Source of the DNA: Enterobacterales bacterium
GTDB lineage: Bacteria > Pseudomonadota > Gammaproteobacteria > Enterobacterales > Enterobacteriaceae
NCBI GenBank assembly: GCA_015654925.1
Contig: JAATFX010000093.1
Span: 1 to 64,000 of the forward strand
Reading direction: 5' to 3'
Length of the DNA stretch: 64,000 bases
Below are positions 27,195 to 37,713 of this stretch, in pieces. Position 1 is the stretch's first letter, and every line of letters begins with the position of its first letter. The position numbers and the translations under genes were made by a program. Below the pieces are notes generated by a model. That model was not told where the DNA came from. It saw only the letters and a list, made by a program, of their open reading frames with translations, and ran no database searches.

Positions 27195-28736
27195 TTATTT
27201 CATATCGGCATGGGTAAAATCAAAGGAGCTGTCTGGCATCACATAAAAACCGGTCAGGTTCTTGCTGTGCGCGTAAAGCAGCTTCTCGGTGAGCAGGAAT
27301 ACCCACGGCGCGTCGGCCCAGATTTTATCCTGCGCATCTTTATACAAACGGGTTTTTTCGGCCCGGTCGGTGGTTTTCAACGCGTCGGTCAAGTCTTTAT
27401 CCACCTGCGGGTTGTTGTAATAGGCGGTGTTGAAAATGGCCGGCGGCGCGGACTGGCTGGCGAACAGCGGCGTCAAGGCCCAATCGGCTTCGCCGGTGGA
27501 CGCGGACCAGCCGGTATAGAACATGCGTACGCCGGTTTCATTTACGCCCTTGGCTTCCACCTGCGCGGCGCGCTGGCCGGCATCCATGGCGGTGACGGTG
27601 GTTTTAATCCCCACCTGCGCCAGTTGCTGCTGGGTAAATTGCAGCGCTTTCTGGAAGGTGCTGGTATTGTGCGACGACCACAAGGTGGTGGTAAAGCCGT
27701 TGGGATAGCCCGCTTCCTTCAGCAGTTCGCGCGCTTTGGCCGGATCGTAAGGCCAGGGTTTATATTTCACCGCGTAATCGATCCCGGCGGGCAACGGGCC
27801 CTCGGCGGGGACCGCATAGCCGGCATAAGCCACCTTGATCAGCGCGTCTTTGTTAATGGCATAGTTGATCGCCTGGCGCACTTTCACATTATCAAACGGC
27901 TTTTGGGTTACATTGAGGCTGATATAGCGCTGCAAAATGGACGGCGCGGACACCAGCTCCAGCTTGCTGTTCTTGCCCAATACCGCGGCCTGCTCGTAAG
28001 GCAGCGGGAACGCGAAATTGGCTTCGCCGGTTTGCAGCATCGCCGCGCGGGTATTATTGTCCACCACCGGCCGCCAGGTAATGCTATCAAGCTTGGCGGC
28101 ATCTTTTTGCCAGTAGCCGTCAAAGCGTTTTACTTTAACGAAATCGGTCTGGTTCCAGACTTCGAATTCGTACGGGCCGGTGCCCACCGGATGAAAACCG
28201 ATTTCCTTGCCGTATTTTTGCAGCGCCGCCGGCGAAATCATGGCCGCCGCCGGATGGGACAGGTTATTGATAAACGGCGAGAACGGCGTTTTCAGGGTGA
28301 TTTTAACCGTGGTCGGATCGATCGCCTCGGTCTTATCGATCATTTTAAACAGATTGTAGCGTTTGAGATGGTTCTCGGGATTGCTGGCGCGGTCCAGGTT
28401 GACCTTGACCGCCTCGGCGTTAAAGTCGGTGCCGTCCTGGAACTTGATCCCCGAACGCAGCTTGATGGTGTAAGTCAGCCCGTCGGCGCTGGACTGGTAG
28501 CTTTCCGCCAGCACGTTCACCTGCTTCATATCTTTATCGAAGCCGAATAGCCCCTGGTAAAACGACTTGGCCACCGCCTGGGACAACGTATCGTTGGCGT
28601 CATAGGGGTCAAGGCTGGTGAAATTGGACCCGACCGCGATGACCGCGTCTTTGGCGGCCCAGGCCGGTACCGATACCAGCGCGCCCATCACCGCGGTGGC
28701 GATCAGCCAGCGGCGTTGAGTATTTTGTGCAATCAT
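27195..28736 (-). CDS. gsiB: Glutathione-binding periplasmic protein GsiB
   Basis: This 513-residue family-5 solute-binding protein (E. coli 512) captures glutathione in the periplasm. The start at 28736 ([10 protein letters not shown]) gives a proper signal peptide ending PAWAAKD. The frame is open 12 codons upstream, but those residues would spoil the signal peptide. Typical blocks are [58 protein letters not shown] and [18 protein letters not shown]. It follows gsiA after 32 bp. Confidence 0.95.
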   Translation of the reverse strand: MIAQNTQRRWLIATAVMGALVSVPAWAAKDAVIAVGSNFTSLDPYDANDTLSQAVAKSFYQGLFGFDKDMKQVNVLAESYQSSADGLTYTIKLRSGIKFQDGTDFNAEAVKVNLDRASNPENHLKRYNLFKMIDKTEAIDPTTVKITLKTPFSPFINNLSHPAAAMISPAALQKYGKEIGFHPVGTGPYEFEVWNQTDFVKVKRFDGYWQKDAAKLDSITWRPVVDNNTRAAMLQTGEANFAFPLPYEQAAVLGKNSKLELVSAPSILQRYISLNVTQKPFDNVKVRQAINYAINKDALIKVAYAGYAVPAEGPLPAGIDYAVKYKPWPYDPAKARELLKEAGYPNGFTTTLWSSHNTSTFQKALQFTQQQLAQVGIKTTVTAMDAGQRAAQVEAKGVNETGVRMFYTGWSASTGEADWALTPLFASQSAPPAIFNTAYYNNPQVDKDLTDALKTTDRAEKTRLYKDAQDKIWADAPWVFLLTEKLLYAHSKNLTGFYVMPDSSFDFTHADMK

Positions 28737-28768
28737 AACGTTACCCTCTCCATGAAAATCCCTGTCAT

Positions 28769-30724
28769 TCAATACGCGCCGCCGATCGGATGGCGGGCGA
28801 CATAGTGCCCTTCCCCGACCTTTACCAACGGCGCAACAATGGGTTCATCCCCCAGCGCCCGCACGGGGCTGGGGATCTCATCTACCAGTAAAGCATGTTC
28901 GGGACGGCGGCGCGCGGGATCGGGCACCGGCACCGCCGACATTAATTTGCGGGTATAGGCGTGCTGGGGATGATCAAACACCTGGCGCCTGGGGCCTATT
29001 TCCACGATTTGCCCCAGATACATCACCGCCACCCGGTGGCTCACCCGTTCCACTACCGCCATATCATGGGAAATAAACAAAAAGGCGATGCCGAATTCCC
29101 GCTGCAAATCCAGCATCAAATTGACAATCTGCGCCTGGATGGAGACATCCAGCGCCGATACCGACTCGTCGGCAATCACCACTTTAGGATTTAAGGCCAG
29201 CGCCCGCGCGATGCAAATCCGCTGACGCTGGCCGCCGGAAAATTCATGGGGATATCGCTGCGCATGCTCGGGCAGCAGGCCTACCCGTTCCAGCAGGGCG
29301 TCTACCCGCTGCTGGGCGGCCTTACCCTGCGCCACGCCATGCACCAGCAAGGGTTCCATGATGGAATACCCCACGGTCAGCCTGGGGTCGAGTGAAGCAT
29401 AGGGGTCCTGGAAAATAAACTGGATATCCCGGCGCAGGCGCTGCAATTCATTGCCCTGCATGGCGGTGATCGATTGGCCATTAAATATAATATCGCCGCT
29501 CTGGCTCTCCACCAGGCGCAGTAACGAGCGCCCGGTGGTGGATTTGCCGCAGCCGGACTCGCCCACCAGGGCCAGGGTCTCGCCGGGATAGAGCGAGAAA
29601 CTGACCTTTTCCACCGCATGCACCCGCCGTTGGACGCGGTTGAGGATGCCGCCGCGGATATCAAAACCGGTGACCAGATCTTTTACCTGCAAAACGGGTT
29701 GGGCGCCGGGCGGCACCGTATCTTGCGGCAAGGCCCGCTCCACCCGGGCGGGCGCCGGGTCCGCGCCGCCGAGCTGCCCCGGTTTCAATAGCGGAAACTT
29801 GGCGGGGAAATCGCTATCGGCCATGGAGCCAAGTTTCGGCACCGCCGCCAGCAGGGCCCGGGTATAGCCGTGCAGCGGCCGGGCGAAGAGCTGTTCCACC
29901 GGCGCGGACTCCACGTCATCGCCCCGGTACATCACCATCACCCGGTCGGCCATTTCCGCCACCACGCCCATATCATGGGTGATAAACATCACTCCCATAT
30001 GCATTTCGCGCTGCAGGGTGCGGATCAGTTGCAGAATTTGCGCCTGGATGGTGACATCCAGCGCGGTGGTGGGCTCGTCGGCGATCAATAGCGCCGGTTT
30101 GCACGATAACGCCATGGCGATCATCACCCGCTGGCGCATACCGCCGGACAATTGGTGCGGATAGCGATCCAGCATGCTTTTGGCCGTGGGGATGCGCACC
30201 AAATCCAGCATCCGCAGCGCTTCTTGCCGCGCGCTGCGATGATCCTTGCCCTGGTGCAGGCGAATGGATTCCGCGATTTGCTCCCCGACCGGAAATACCG
30301 GATTGAGCGAGGTCATCGGCTCCTGGAAAATCATCGCCATATCCGCCCCGCGCAGGGCGCGCAAGGTGGATTGGCCGGCGGCGGTCAAATCCACCAGTTG
30401 GCCGTTGCGCCGGCGAAACAGCATGCTGCCGCTGTCCACCTTGCCGCCGCCCAATTCCACCAGGCGCATCACCGACAGCGCGGTGACCGACTTGCCGGAG
30501 CCGGATTCGCCGACAATCGCCAGGGTCTCCCCGCGATTGATCTCGAAAGAGATATTTTTTACCGCCTCGATGCGCTGGCCTTCATGGGTAAAATGGACTT
30601 TCAGATCGCGTACCGCCAGCACTTGCCCCTCTGGCAAGCCAGGGGCGGACTGCGCCGCTCCCACGCCCCGTTCCCGGGCCGCGGCGATTTCCGCCGCCGG
30701 CCGCGACGATGCCGCGCCGACCAT
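28769..30724 (-). CDS. gsiA: Glutathione ABC transporter ATPase GsiA (double NBD)
   Basis: This 651-residue fusion of two oligopeptide-type ATPase domains powers glutathione import. NBD1 has [29 protein letters not shown] and [17 protein letters not shown]2 has [29 protein letters not shown] and [14 protein letters not shown]; its Walker B ends in DES rather than DEP, which also occurs in E. coli GsiA-type proteins. Each is followed by the [10 protein letters not shown] / [10 protein letters not shown] extension typical of peptide-family ATPases. Its start overlaps the iaaA stop by one base (TGATG). The N-terminal 25 residues are Ala/Arg-rich and longer than in E. coli. Confidence 0.94.
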   Translation of the reverse strand: MVGAASSRPAAEIAAARERGVGAAQSAPGLPEGQVLAVRDLKVHFTHEGQRIEAVKNISFEINRGETLAIVGESGSGKSVTALSVMRLVELGGGKVDSGSMLFRRRNGQLVDLTAAGQSTLRALRGADMAMIFQEPMTSLNPVFPVGEQIAESIRLHQGKDHRSARQEALRMLDLVRIPTAKSMLDRYPHQLSGGMRQRVMIAMALSCKPALLIADEPTTALDVTIQAQILQLIRTLQREMHMGVMFITHDMGVVAEMADRVMVMYRGDDVESAPVEQLFARPLHGYTRALLAAVPKLGSMADSDFPAKFPLLKPGQLGGADPAPARVERALPQDTVPPGAQPVLQVKDLVTGFDIRGGILNRVQRRVHAVEKVSFSLYPGETLALVGESGCGKSTTGRSLLRLVESQSGDIIFNGQSITAMQGNELQRLRRDIQFIFQDPYASLDPRLTVGYSIMEPLLVHGVAQGKAAQQRVDALLERVGLLPEHAQRYPHEFSGGQRQRICIARALALNPKVVIADESVSALDVSIQAQIVNLMLDLQREFGIAFLFISHDMAVVERVSHRVAVMYLGQIVEIGPRRQVFDHPQHAYTRKLMSAVPVPDPARRRPEHALLVDEIPSPVRALGDEPIVAPLVKVGEGHYVARHPIGGAY

Positions 30725-31677
30725 CAGCGGTAAATCCTTGTCTCAACGGGCCCGCCCACATAACCGATGCCCCGGTACATTCCTTCGCTGTTAAACGGCA
30801 GGGCCACATTACCCTCCGTATCCACGGCGATTAACCCGCCCGAGCCGCCGAGGGCCGTGATTTTTTCAAAGATAACCCGCTGCGCCGCATCCGCCAGCGG
30901 CAGACCGCCGTAAGCCATCAGCGCGCCGACATCGTAGGCGGCGACGGCGCGGATAAAGACTTCGCCGCTGCCGGTGCAGGACACCGCGGCGGTGGCGTCA
31001 TCGGCATAACAGCCGGCGCCGATAATAGGTGAATCCCCCACCCGTCCGGCTTGTTTATTGGTCATGCCGCCGGTGGAGGTGGCCGCCGCCAAATGGCCGG
31101 CACTATCGCAGGCCACCGCGCCCACGGTGCCTAATTTGCGATCCGCATCAAGGGGATCGCCCGCCGCGGGCGCATCGTGATCCAATATCGCACCGGCGTC
31201 GGCGGCCTGGGCGCGCCGCAGCTGGGCATGCCGTTCCTCAGTGGAAAAGAAATCCGGTTCCACCCGCTCCAGGCCCCGGCTGGCGGCAAAAGCTTCCGCT
31301 CCCGCGCCGGTAAACATGACGTGCGGGCTATGTTCGAGCACCGCGCGCGCGGCCAGGATGGGATTGCGAATATGCGCGACGCCGCACACGGCGCCGGCGT
31401 CGCGGGTATGGCCATCCATAATGCTGGCATCCAGTTCGTGGCTACCCTGATGGGTAAATACCGCGCCTTTCCCGGCGTTAAACAAAGGGCATTCTTCCAG
31501 CTGTCGCACCGCTTCGGTCACCGCGTCCAGGGCGCTGCCGCCCGCCGCCAGAATCGCCTGGCCGGACTCGACCACCCCGGCGAGAGCGAGATGATACCGC
31601 CGCTCTTGTTCCGCACTCATGGCATGGCGCGTTATAGCGCCGGCACCGCCATGGATGACTATGACTGGTTTGCTCAT
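30724..31677 (-). CDS. iaaA: Isoaspartyl peptidase / type 2 L-asparaginase IaaA
   Basis: This 317-residue N-terminal-nucleophile hydrolase cleaves isoaspartyl dipeptides and asparagine in the cytoplasm. It is made as a precursor that cuts itself before the nucleophile threonine, here Thr184 in [10 protein letters not shown]. Other conserved blocks are [32 protein letters not shown] and [26 protein letters not shown]. It is the first gene of the iaaA-gsiABCD operon, the E. coli arrangement, linking isopeptide breakdown with glutathione import. It is divergent from moeA. Confidence 0.95.
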   Translation of the reverse strand: MSKPVIVIHGGAGAITRHAMSAEQERRYHLALAGVVESGQAILAAGGSALDAVTEAVRQLEECPLFNAGKGAVFTHQGSHELDASIMDGHTRDAGAVCGVAHIRNPILAARAVLEHSPHVMFTGAGAEAFAASRGLERVEPDFFSTEERHAQLRRAQAADAGAILDHDAPAAGDPLDADRKLGTVGAVACDSAGHLAAATSTGGMTNKQAGRVGDSPIIGAGCYADDATAAVSCTGSGEVFIRAVAAYDVGALMAYGGLPLADAAQRVIFEKITALGGSGGLIAVDTEGNVALPFNSEGMYRGIGYVGGPVETRIYR

Positions 31678-32005
31678 GTAATCAAATACCCTGCTGATAA
31701 CCGATCAAAGGATGGAGGTCTGCCGTTGTGCCAGCGAAAGACCCGGACACTCCTGAGTTATTACTTAAATGAGTGTGGCATAATATTATTATCATTTTTG
31801 ACTATATTAAGCCTTTACCCCGCTGTAAAGAGGAAATGCACTCTATTGATTGCAGAAGCGATAATGGCATTTCTTTAGCCAAAACATGGCAAAGCTTAAC
31901 CAAAAGAGGCACAGATCCCCGGGGCGCATTTTCTGGTGGAATAACCGTGGTATTATGGCGGCGCCGGCCACCGATTCCGCGGCCGATCTTCAACAGGAGT
32001 TTGAG
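31678..32005. other. Divergent promoter region iaaA / moeA
   Basis: These 328 bp separate the divergent iaaA and moeA starts. The moeA frame is open back to 31886 but without similarity to MoeA before residue 41. A TAATATTATTATC-type AT tract near 31780-31795 could hold -10 elements. No Moco riboswitch structure was recognised. Confidence 0.4.
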
Positions 32006-33238
32006 ATGGCTGCGTTGCGTTCCCCCCTGCTTACCCTGGCCCAGGCATTAGATAAAATGCTCGGTCGGGTCAGCCCGCTGAGCGAACATGAAACCCTTGA
32101 TTTGACCGCCGCTGCCGGGCGGGTCACCGCCGCGCCGGTGGTCTCGCCGGTCAATGTTCCCCCCTTTGATAACTCCGCCATGGACGGTTACGCGGTGCGC
32201 CTGGCGGACCTGGGCTCTGCCCGGCCGCTGCCGGTGGCCGGCAAGGCCTTTGCCGGACTGCCGTTTAACGGCGACTGGCCGCAGGGCACGGCGCTGCGCA
32301 TCATGACCGGCGCGCCGGTTCCTCCCGGGGCGGAGGCGGTGATTATGCAAGAGCAGGCGGAACTGGCCGAAGGCGGGGTGCGCTTTACCGCCCCGGTTAA
32401 AGCGGGACAAAATATCCGGCGCATCGGCGACGATATCCGCCAGGGCGCCCGGGTCCTGCCGGCCGGCCGGGCGCTGGGCGTGTCGGAACTGCCGCTGCTG
32501 GCATCCCTGGGCATCGCGCAAATCCAGGTGGTGCGGCGCCTGCGGGTGGCGCTGTTCTCCACCGGCGATGAACTGCAGCCCATAGGCGCCCCTTTGGCCG
32601 CCGGGCAAATCCATGATACCAACCGGTTTACCGTACGCCTGATGCTGCAACGGCTGGGCTGCGAAGTGATCGACTTAGGCATTATCGCCGATGACGCCCA
32701 GGCGCTGCGCGACGCCTTCCGCCAGGCCGGCAGTGCGGACCTGGTGATTACCAGCGGCGGCGTATCGGTCGGCGAAGCTGATTACACCAAAACCATCCTG
32801 GAAGAACTGGGCGAAATCAGCTTTTGGCGACTGGCGATTAAACCGGGTAAGCCTTTTGCCTTTGGACAACTCGACCGCGCCTGGTTCTGCGGCCTGCCGG
32901 GTAACCCGGTATCGGCGGCAGTCACCTTTTATCAGTTGGTCCAGCCCCTGATCGCCCGCCTCACCGGCCGCACCGATTGGCATTTACCCCCGCGCCAGCG
33001 CGCCAGGGCGCTCACTGCGCTGAAAAAATCCCCCGACCGCATGGACTTCCAGCGCGGCGTCTTCCGCAGCAACCCGCAGGGAGAGATCGAGGTCAGCAGC
33101 ACCGGCCCGCAGGGCTCACACGTATTCAGCTCATTTAGCGCGGCCAACTGTTTTATCGTATTGGAAGCGGATCGCGGACCGGTGGCCGCCGGCGAATGGG
33201 TGACCATCGAACCCTTTAACCACCTGTTGATATCCTGA
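32006..33238 (+). CDS. moeA: Molybdopterin molybdenumtransferase MoeA
   Basis: MoeA inserts molybdate into adenylylated molybdopterin, finishing molybdenum cofactor. The product is 410 residues (E. coli 411). The ATG at 32006 is 6 nt after AGGAG; the open frame upstream is untranslated. Conserved blocks are [61 protein letters not shown] and [12 protein letters not shown]. moeB follows after 9 bp, as in E. coli. Confidence 0.96.
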   Translation: MAALRSPLLTLAQALDKMLGRVSPLSEHETLDLTAAAGRVTAAPVVSPVNVPPFDNSAMDGYAVRLADLGSARPLPVAGKAFAGLPFNGDWPQGTALRIMTGAPVPPGAEAVIMQEQAELAEGGVRFTAPVKAGQNIRRIGDDIRQGARVLPAGRALGVSELPLLASLGIAQIQVVRRLRVALFSTGDELQPIGAPLAAGQIHDTNRFTVRLMLQRLGCEVIDLGIIADDAQALRDAFRQAGSADLVITSGGVSVGEADYTKTILEELGEISFWRLAIKPGKPFAFGQLDRAWFCGLPGNPVSAAVTFYQLVQPLIARLTGRTDWHLPPRQRARALTALKKSPDRMDFQRGVFRSNPQGEIEVSSTGPQGSHVFSSFSAANCFIVLEADRGPVAAGEWVTIEPFNHLLIS

Positions 33239-33247
33239 GGGCCGGCC

Positions 33248-34012
33248 ATGGCGGACGAACTGAGTCATGAGGAAATGCTGCGCTACAACCGGCAAATCAT
33301 ACTGCGCGGCTTTGATTTCGACGGCCAGGAAAAACTCAAGAACGCCCGGGTGCTGATCGTTGGCGCCGGCGGCCTGGGCTGCGCTGCGGCCTTATACCTG
33401 GCCGCCGCCGGCGTCGGCCACCTTACCTTGCTGGATTTCGACACCGTCGCGCTATCCAACTTGCAACGGCAAATTTTACATACCGACCGGCGCATCGGCA
33501 TGGCCAAAGTCGACTCCGCCGCCGAGGCCCTGTCAGCGGTCAACCCCCACGTAGAAATCACCCCGCAGAACGCCGCTCTCGACGACGACGCGCTCGGCGC
33601 ACGGGTGGCGCAAGCCGGCGCGGTAGTGGACTGCACCGACAACGTGGCCACGCGCGAACAGCTCAACCGCCTGTGCTTCGCCCATAAAATCCCGCTGGTA
33701 TCCGGCGCGGCCATCCGCATGGAAGGCCAAATCAGCGTTTTCACCTACCGGGACGGCGAACCCTGCTACCGCTGCCTCAGCCGCCTGTTCGGCGCCGGCA
33801 GCCTCACCTGCGCCGAATCCGGCGTCATGGCCCCCCTGGTGGGCATCATCGGCTCGCTCCAGGCCATGGAAACCATCAAACTCTTAACCGCCTTCGGCAG
33901 TACAACCCCCGGCCGGCTGGTCATTTATGACGCAATGACCCTGCAATTTCGTGAAATGATCCTAAAGCGCGATCCCCACTGCGATGTATGCGGAACAGCG
34001 GCGACGCACTAA
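33248..34012 (+). CDS. moeB: Molybdopterin-synthase adenylyltransferase MoeB
   Basis: MoeB adenylates the C-terminus of MoaD so it can be thiolated for molybdopterin synthesis. The product is 254 residues (E. coli 249), longer by a short C-terminal tail. It shows the E1-type nucleotide-binding GAGGLGCAAALYLAAAGVGHLTLLDFDTVALSNLQRQ, the DCTDN motif, and the zinc cysteines CYRC and CDVC. It is the second gene of moeAB and converges on ybiT. Confidence 0.96.
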   Translation: MADELSHEEMLRYNRQIILRGFDFDGQEKLKNARVLIVGAGGLGCAAALYLAAAGVGHLTLLDFDTVALSNLQRQILHTDRRIGMAKVDSAAEALSAVNPHVEITPQNAALDDDALGARVAQAGAVVDCTDNVATREQLNRLCFAHKIPLVSGAAIRMEGQISVFTYRDGEPCYRCLSRLFGAGSLTCAESGVMAPLVGIIGSLQAMETIKLLTAFGSTTPGRLVIYDAMTLQFREMILKRDPHCDVCGTAATH

Positions 34013-34094
34013 AGGGAAGGCGTAAATGGAAGGCATAACTGGGAGGGCGCAGTAGAGGGGGCCACATTACCTGTTAAAGGGAAAGCATGCCGTA

Positions 34095-34131
34095 GGGGTC
34101 GAGGCGGCCATTTTTCTGGCCGTCCGACCCC
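34095..34131. terminator. Large hairpin between convergent moeB and ybiT
   Basis: A 15-bp imperfect stem (GGGGTCG plus GGCGGCCA pairing with TGGCCGTC plus CGACCCC, one bulged A and one G-T pair) encloses the loop TTTTTC. No T-tract follows on either strand. It may mark both transcript ends or be a dispersed palindromic element. Confidence 0.5.
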
Positions 34132-34179
34132 CTGGGCATGATAAGCCCGCTATCACCGAAGGGACTGCGGGCCGATAAG

Positions 34180-35775
34180 TCAATTAACGCCCTGACTACG
34201 CAGATAGTCCTCATAATTGCCGCTGAAATCGATCGCCCTTTCCGGCGTCAACTCCAAAATACGCGTGGCCAGGGAACTCACAAACTCGCGGTCATGGGAC
34301 ACAAAAATCAACGTCCCCTGGTACAACTCCAGCGCCGAATTCAGCGACTCGATGGACTCCATATCCAAATGGTTGGTAGGCTCATCCATCAGCAAAATAT
34401 TCGGCTTTTGCATCATCAATTTACCAAACATCATCCGCCCTTGTTCACCACCGGACAACACGCCCACCTGCTTATTGATATCATCCTGGCTAAACAGCAA
34501 ACGGCCAAGAATACTGCGCACAGCCTGCTCATCATCGCTGGTCTGCTTCCACTGGCTCATCCAGTCGAACACCGTAATATTCTCGGTAAACTCACTGGCA
34601 TGATCCTGGGCATAATACCCAATACTGGTATTCTCGGACCATTTGATTTCCCCGCCCGCCGGCGCCAGCTCGCCCACCAGCGTTTTCAGCAGCGTGGTTT
34701 TACCAATACCGTTGGGGCCTAATATCGCCATCTTCTCGCCCACTTCCAGCATCAGATTCATTTTCTTTAACAGCACCGGCTGGCCAGCGTACCCCTGGGT
34801 CAGTTGCGTAACTTCCAGCGCGTTGCGGAATAATTTCTTATTCTGATCGAAGCGGATAAACGGATTCTGGCGGCTGGAGACCTTCACCTCATCGAGCGTA
34901 ATCTTTTCGATCTGGCGGGCGCGGGAAGTCGCCTGGCGGGACTTGGACGCATTGGCGCTAAAACGGCTGACAAAGGATTGCAGCTCGGCGATTTGCGCCT
35001 TTTTCTTGGCATTGCCGGACATCAATTGTTCGCGTGCCTGGGTGGACGCGGACATATAATCATCGTAATTACCCGGATACACCCGCAGCTCGCCGTAATC
35101 CAGATCCGCCATATGGGTGCACACCATATTCAGGAAATGCCGGTCATGGGAAATAATGATCATGGTGCTATTACGGTCGTTCAGCACCTGTTCCAGCCAG
35201 CGGATGGTATTGATGTCCAGGTTATTGGTCGGTTCATCCAGCAGCAGGATATCCGGATTGGCAAACAGCGCCTGGGCCAGCAAGACGCGCAGTTTCCAGC
35301 CCGGCGCCACTTCGCTCATCGGGCCGTAATGCTGTTCCAGCGGAATGCCGACGCCCAGCAGTAGCTCGCCGGCGCGGGCTTCCGCGGTATAACCGTCCAT
35401 TTCGCCATACAGCACTTCCAAATCGGCCACGCGGTAGCCCTGCTGTTCGGTCATATCGGCCATGGCATAGATGCCGTCGCGCTCTTCTTTTACGGCCCAC
35501 AGCTCGGCGTGGCCCATAATAACGGTATCAAGCACCGTATACTGTTCAAAGGCGAACTGATCCTGGCGCAGTTTACCCAAACGCTCGTTGGGGTCCAGGG
35601 CTACATGGCCGGCGCTGGGCACCAGATCGTCGCCGAGGATTTTCATCAGGGTCGATTTGCCGCAGCCGTTGGCGCCGATCAAGCCATAGCGGTTGCCGCC
35701 GCCAAACTTAACGGAAATATTTTCGAATAGCGGTTTGCTACCGAATTGCATGGTGATGTTGTTACAGATTAGCAA
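34180..35775 (-). CDS. ybiT: ABC-F ATPase YbiT
   Basis: This 531-residue soluble protein of the ABC-F (ribosome-associated, EttA-like) group has two ATPase domains and no membrane part. NBD1 has GANGCGKST and [14 protein letters not shown]2 has [24 protein letters not shown] and [11 protein letters not shown]. The linker (about 240-320, [32 protein letters not shown]) is the basic P-site interaction motif. The frame starts at GTG 35784, but TTG 35775 gives [12 protein letters not shown], aligning with E. coli MLVSSNVTMQFG, and has a better spaced GAAGAG. Confidence 0.93.
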   Translation of the reverse strand: MLICNNITMQFGSKPLFENISVKFGGGNRYGLIGANGCGKSTLMKILGDDLVPSAGHVALDPNERLGKLRQDQFAFEQYTVLDTVIMGHAELWAVKEERDGIYAMADMTEQQGYRVADLEVLYGEMDGYTAEARAGELLLGVGIPLEQHYGPMSEVAPGWKLRVLLAQALFANPDILLLDEPTNNLDINTIRWLEQVLNDRNSTMIIISHDRHFLNMVCTHMADLDYGELRVYPGNYDDYMSASTQAREQLMSGNAKKKAQIAELQSFVSRFSANASKSRQATSRARQIEKITLDEVKVSSRQNPFIRFDQNKKLFRNALEVTQLTQGYAGQPVLLKKMNLMLEVGEKMAILGPNGIGKTTLLKTLVGELAPAGGEIKWSENTSIGYYAQDHASEFTENITVFDWMSQWKQTSDDEQAVRSILGRLLFSQDDINKQVGVLSGGEQGRMMFGKLMMQKPNILLMDEPTNHLDMESIESLNSALELYQGTLIFVSHDREFVSSLATRILELTPERAIDFSGNYEDYLRSQGVN

Positions 35776-36342
35776 AAGAGGCACTCTTCAATTAAAAACG
35801 TGACATTACCCACATTATGCCACACTCCGCTGCAAAATTGCTCCCTCTGTATGCAACCAAAGCAATTAGCGTCGAAAGCCCCTCCCCGGTACCGGTACCC
35901 GCTGCGGCCACGCAATGTACGCCGGACGACATAACGCAGCGTTGCGGTAATCTGCCGTCGTAAAGGACCAAAACCAGGCCGCATATCCCCGGTGCGTTAA
36001 TACGCCGTAATATTAATAAGGCGCTGCGGTAGCGCATAACGATAAAATAAGCGCGGCGTAATCTGCCCTGACTATTTATCTGTTTTAATAATAAATAGTA
36101 TTCGTCCGGATAATGATATGAACGTCAATATTTTATTTCATTGTCGCGATAGAAGTAATACGAATGGAGTGAAAATGGAGATAAAGGCGAGATCGGCAAC
36201 CGCTGCCATGACGCTTAAATAATTGAAAGCACGGCAGGAGTTGGAGCAACTGTCACAAAAAATTCACCCTAGTCGATACATGAAACAAATTGAATATACT
36301 TGGGGATAACGCTAGAATTTGTGCTTGAGGATATAACCGCAT
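35776..36342. other. Intergenic region between ybiT and ompX
   Basis: These 567 bp hold the ybiT promoter. E. coli has several genes between ybiT and ompX that are absent here. A short frame from GTG 36169 to 36309 reads through one in-frame TAA (at 36220-36222) with helix-like residues (LKARQELEQLSQKIHPSRYMKQIEYTWG) and may be a gene remnant. There is no other signal. Confidence 0.35.
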
Positions 36343-36380
36343 AAAAACGAAAAAGCATGGTCGATTTTCTCAACCATGCC
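36343..36380 (-). terminator. Intrinsic terminator of ompX
   Basis: On the minus strand GCATGGT and ACCATGC pair around an 11-nt loop and are followed by TTTTTCGTTTTT. This is a classical Rho-independent terminator about 47 bp after the ompX stop. Confidence 0.88.
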
Positions 36381-36426
36381 AATTATCATAGGGCCCGCGG
36401 GCGAAGCGCCCCGGCCTTAAGAGTAC

Positions 36427-36945
36427 TTAGAAGCGGTAACCGACACCGGCAATCCAGGTACCAACGTCAACACTGCGGATACGGCTTTGTTCGTAGGAGA
36501 CGTCAAGGGCAACGTTTTCCATAGGATTGAACTGCAAGCCTGCGCCGTAAGCTACGCCAACATCGCTAAAACCGTTGTTGTCGCCGCCGCGTTGCGCGTT
36601 ATCAGTAGTTTTACCCGCGCCCAAGCCGACCACGCCATAAACGCTGGCCCAATCGTTGATACGGTAAGCAGGACCGGCAGTCACGCCATAGTATTGGCCT
36701 TTCTGGTAAAAACCTTTTTCAGACTGGTTTTTTTCCAGATAGGTGAAAGAGCTAATCATGCTCCAAGGTTCGCTGCCGTCCATTTCGTAACGGTATTTTA
36801 AGTTAAACCCGGATGCTTTATTGATGACGCCCTGCATATCGCCTTGGGCATAGCCCGCGGTAACGGTGCTTTCGCCTGCCGTTGCGGAACCTGCCGCCAC
36901 TGCCAATACACAAGCTAACGCTGAAAGACATGCAATTTTGTTCAT
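36427..36945 (-). CDS. ompX: Outer membrane protein OmpX
   Basis: This 172-residue protein forms an eight-stranded beta-barrel of the OmpX/Ail/PagC family in the outer membrane. It has a signal peptide of 23 residues ending SATA-GES, alternating strands (STVTAGYAQGDMQG, GFNLKYRYEMD) and a C-terminal YRF for BAM recognition. The ATG at 36945 follows TTTGAGGTGGTT, which resembles the E. coli ompX ribosome site targeted by the CyaR small RNA. The open frame extends upstream to 37050 but that part is the leader. Roles in adhesion and serum resistance are known for relatives. Confidence 0.95.
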   Translation of the reverse strand: MNKIACLSALACVLAVAAGSATAGESTVTAGYAQGDMQGVINKASGFNLKYRYEMDGSEPWSMISSFTYLEKNQSEKGFYQKGQYYGVTAGPAYRINDWASVYGVVGLGAGKTTDNAQRGGDNNGFSDVGVAYGAGLQFNPMENVALDVSYEQSRIRSVDVGTWIAGVGYRF

Positions 36946-36982
36946 AACCACCTCAAATGTGAATTTACGTCCTAACCATGAA

Positions 36983-36988
36983 AATATA
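36983..36988 (-). promoter_or_regulatory. Candidate -10 element of ompX
   Basis: On the minus strand TATATT lies about 38 bp upstream of the ompX start codon, within TTTTTGTTATATTTTCATGG. This would give a leader of roughly 30 nt. The -35 region is weak, so this is a candidate only. Confidence 0.4.
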
Positions 36989-37658
36989 ACAAAAAGTAGC
37001 ACGAAACTCTGCTTAATAAATGTTGTCCAAGTGAACGTATCGTGTAACATAAGTTTTCAGATACTTCTATCCCATTCATTTTACTTATGTTTTGGCTATA
37101 TCTCCTATTTTCCACCTTTACGTATCCTTACAACATATCCAGATAATTCCGAACTGAATGAGTAAAAAATAGACCACTTTGGCCAATATCGCCGATTTTT
37201 TTTCTCAAAAATCGGACGGGATTTCATTACGCGGATCGATTACAAGCCCGTTTAGGATTTATTTAGCAAATAATGGCGGACTGGAACGCAATATGCATCG
37301 ATTTATCGCTGCCTGGCTTACCCACTTATTTGGCAGCGCAAATTTACCTGAATGAACCATATGAAAAATCTCATACGCGCCGGAATCAACAGACGCGGGC
37401 ACGGCAATTTCCAGCGAAAATTTTGCCGTTTTTTTGCGCTTTACCGCCGGGTGAAAGTGTACGCGGCCAGAGTTTTTGCTATAATGTTGTATTAGGGCAT
37501 TAATTTAAATGAAAACCATTTGTATTCTCTTTATTTTCTTGGAAATCAAGCGGTGGTTAGTGCCTTTTATCTATACTGGGTATGTTGTTTAATGGGATTG
37601 GGTCGTATTGAAAGGCAGCAGCTATATGAGTGATAGGATGCAGAAGTGCCAAACGCTG
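36989..37658. other. Intergenic region between ompX and dps
   Basis: E. coli has rhtA here; it is absent. At 37480-37485 is a consensus TATAAT preceded by TGC (extended -10). At 37507-37521 is AAATGAAAACCATTT, which matches the core of a Fur box at 11 of 13 positions. The small frame at 37509-37592 overlaps it. A 76-codon frame at 37273 has no ribosome site and is not supported. Confidence 0.4.
37509..37592 (+). CDS. Candidate 27-residue hydrophobic small ORF
   Basis: ATG at 37509 opens a 27-residue frame MKTICILFIFLEIKRWLVPF followed by IYTGYVV, hydrophobic with a central basic patch. It lies just downstream of the TATAAT element at 37480-37485 and overlaps the Fur-like palindrome. The ribosome site is poor (AGGG about 11 nt away), so translation is uncertain. 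Confidence 0.2.
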   Translation: MKTICILFIFLEIKRWLVPFIYTGYVV

Positions 37659-37665
37659 CTATACT
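37659..37665 (+). promoter_or_regulatory. Candidate dps promoter -10 (sigma-S type)
   Basis: CTATACT, the extended -10 form favoured by sigma-S, lies about 48 bp upstream of the dps ATG, consistent with a leader of about 40 nt. No good -35 hexamer is at the right distance, as expected for a stationary-phase promoter. OxyR and IHF sites known in E. coli were not resolved. Confidence 0.55.
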
Positions 37666-37713
37666 TTATGCCTGAACGAAATTAATAATGATCAATTAAG
37701 AGGATGATTAATG

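Noticed and set aside
27210-28550. 446-codon plus-strand open frame
   Set aside because: It lies entirely opposite gsiB, whose product is unmistakable; it is a by-product of GC-rich codon bias.
31678-32005. Moco riboswitch upstream of moeA
   Set aside because: No conserved multi-stem structure was recognisable and E. coli places that element upstream of moaA, not moeA.
37273-37503. 76-codon plus-strand frame between ompX and dps
   Set aside because: No ribosome site, no recognisable features, and it runs across the candidate promoter at 37480.
37509-37660. RyhB- or MntS-like small RNA upstream of dps
   Set aside because: No similarity to RyhB or MntS as I remember them and no terminator following the candidate promoter.
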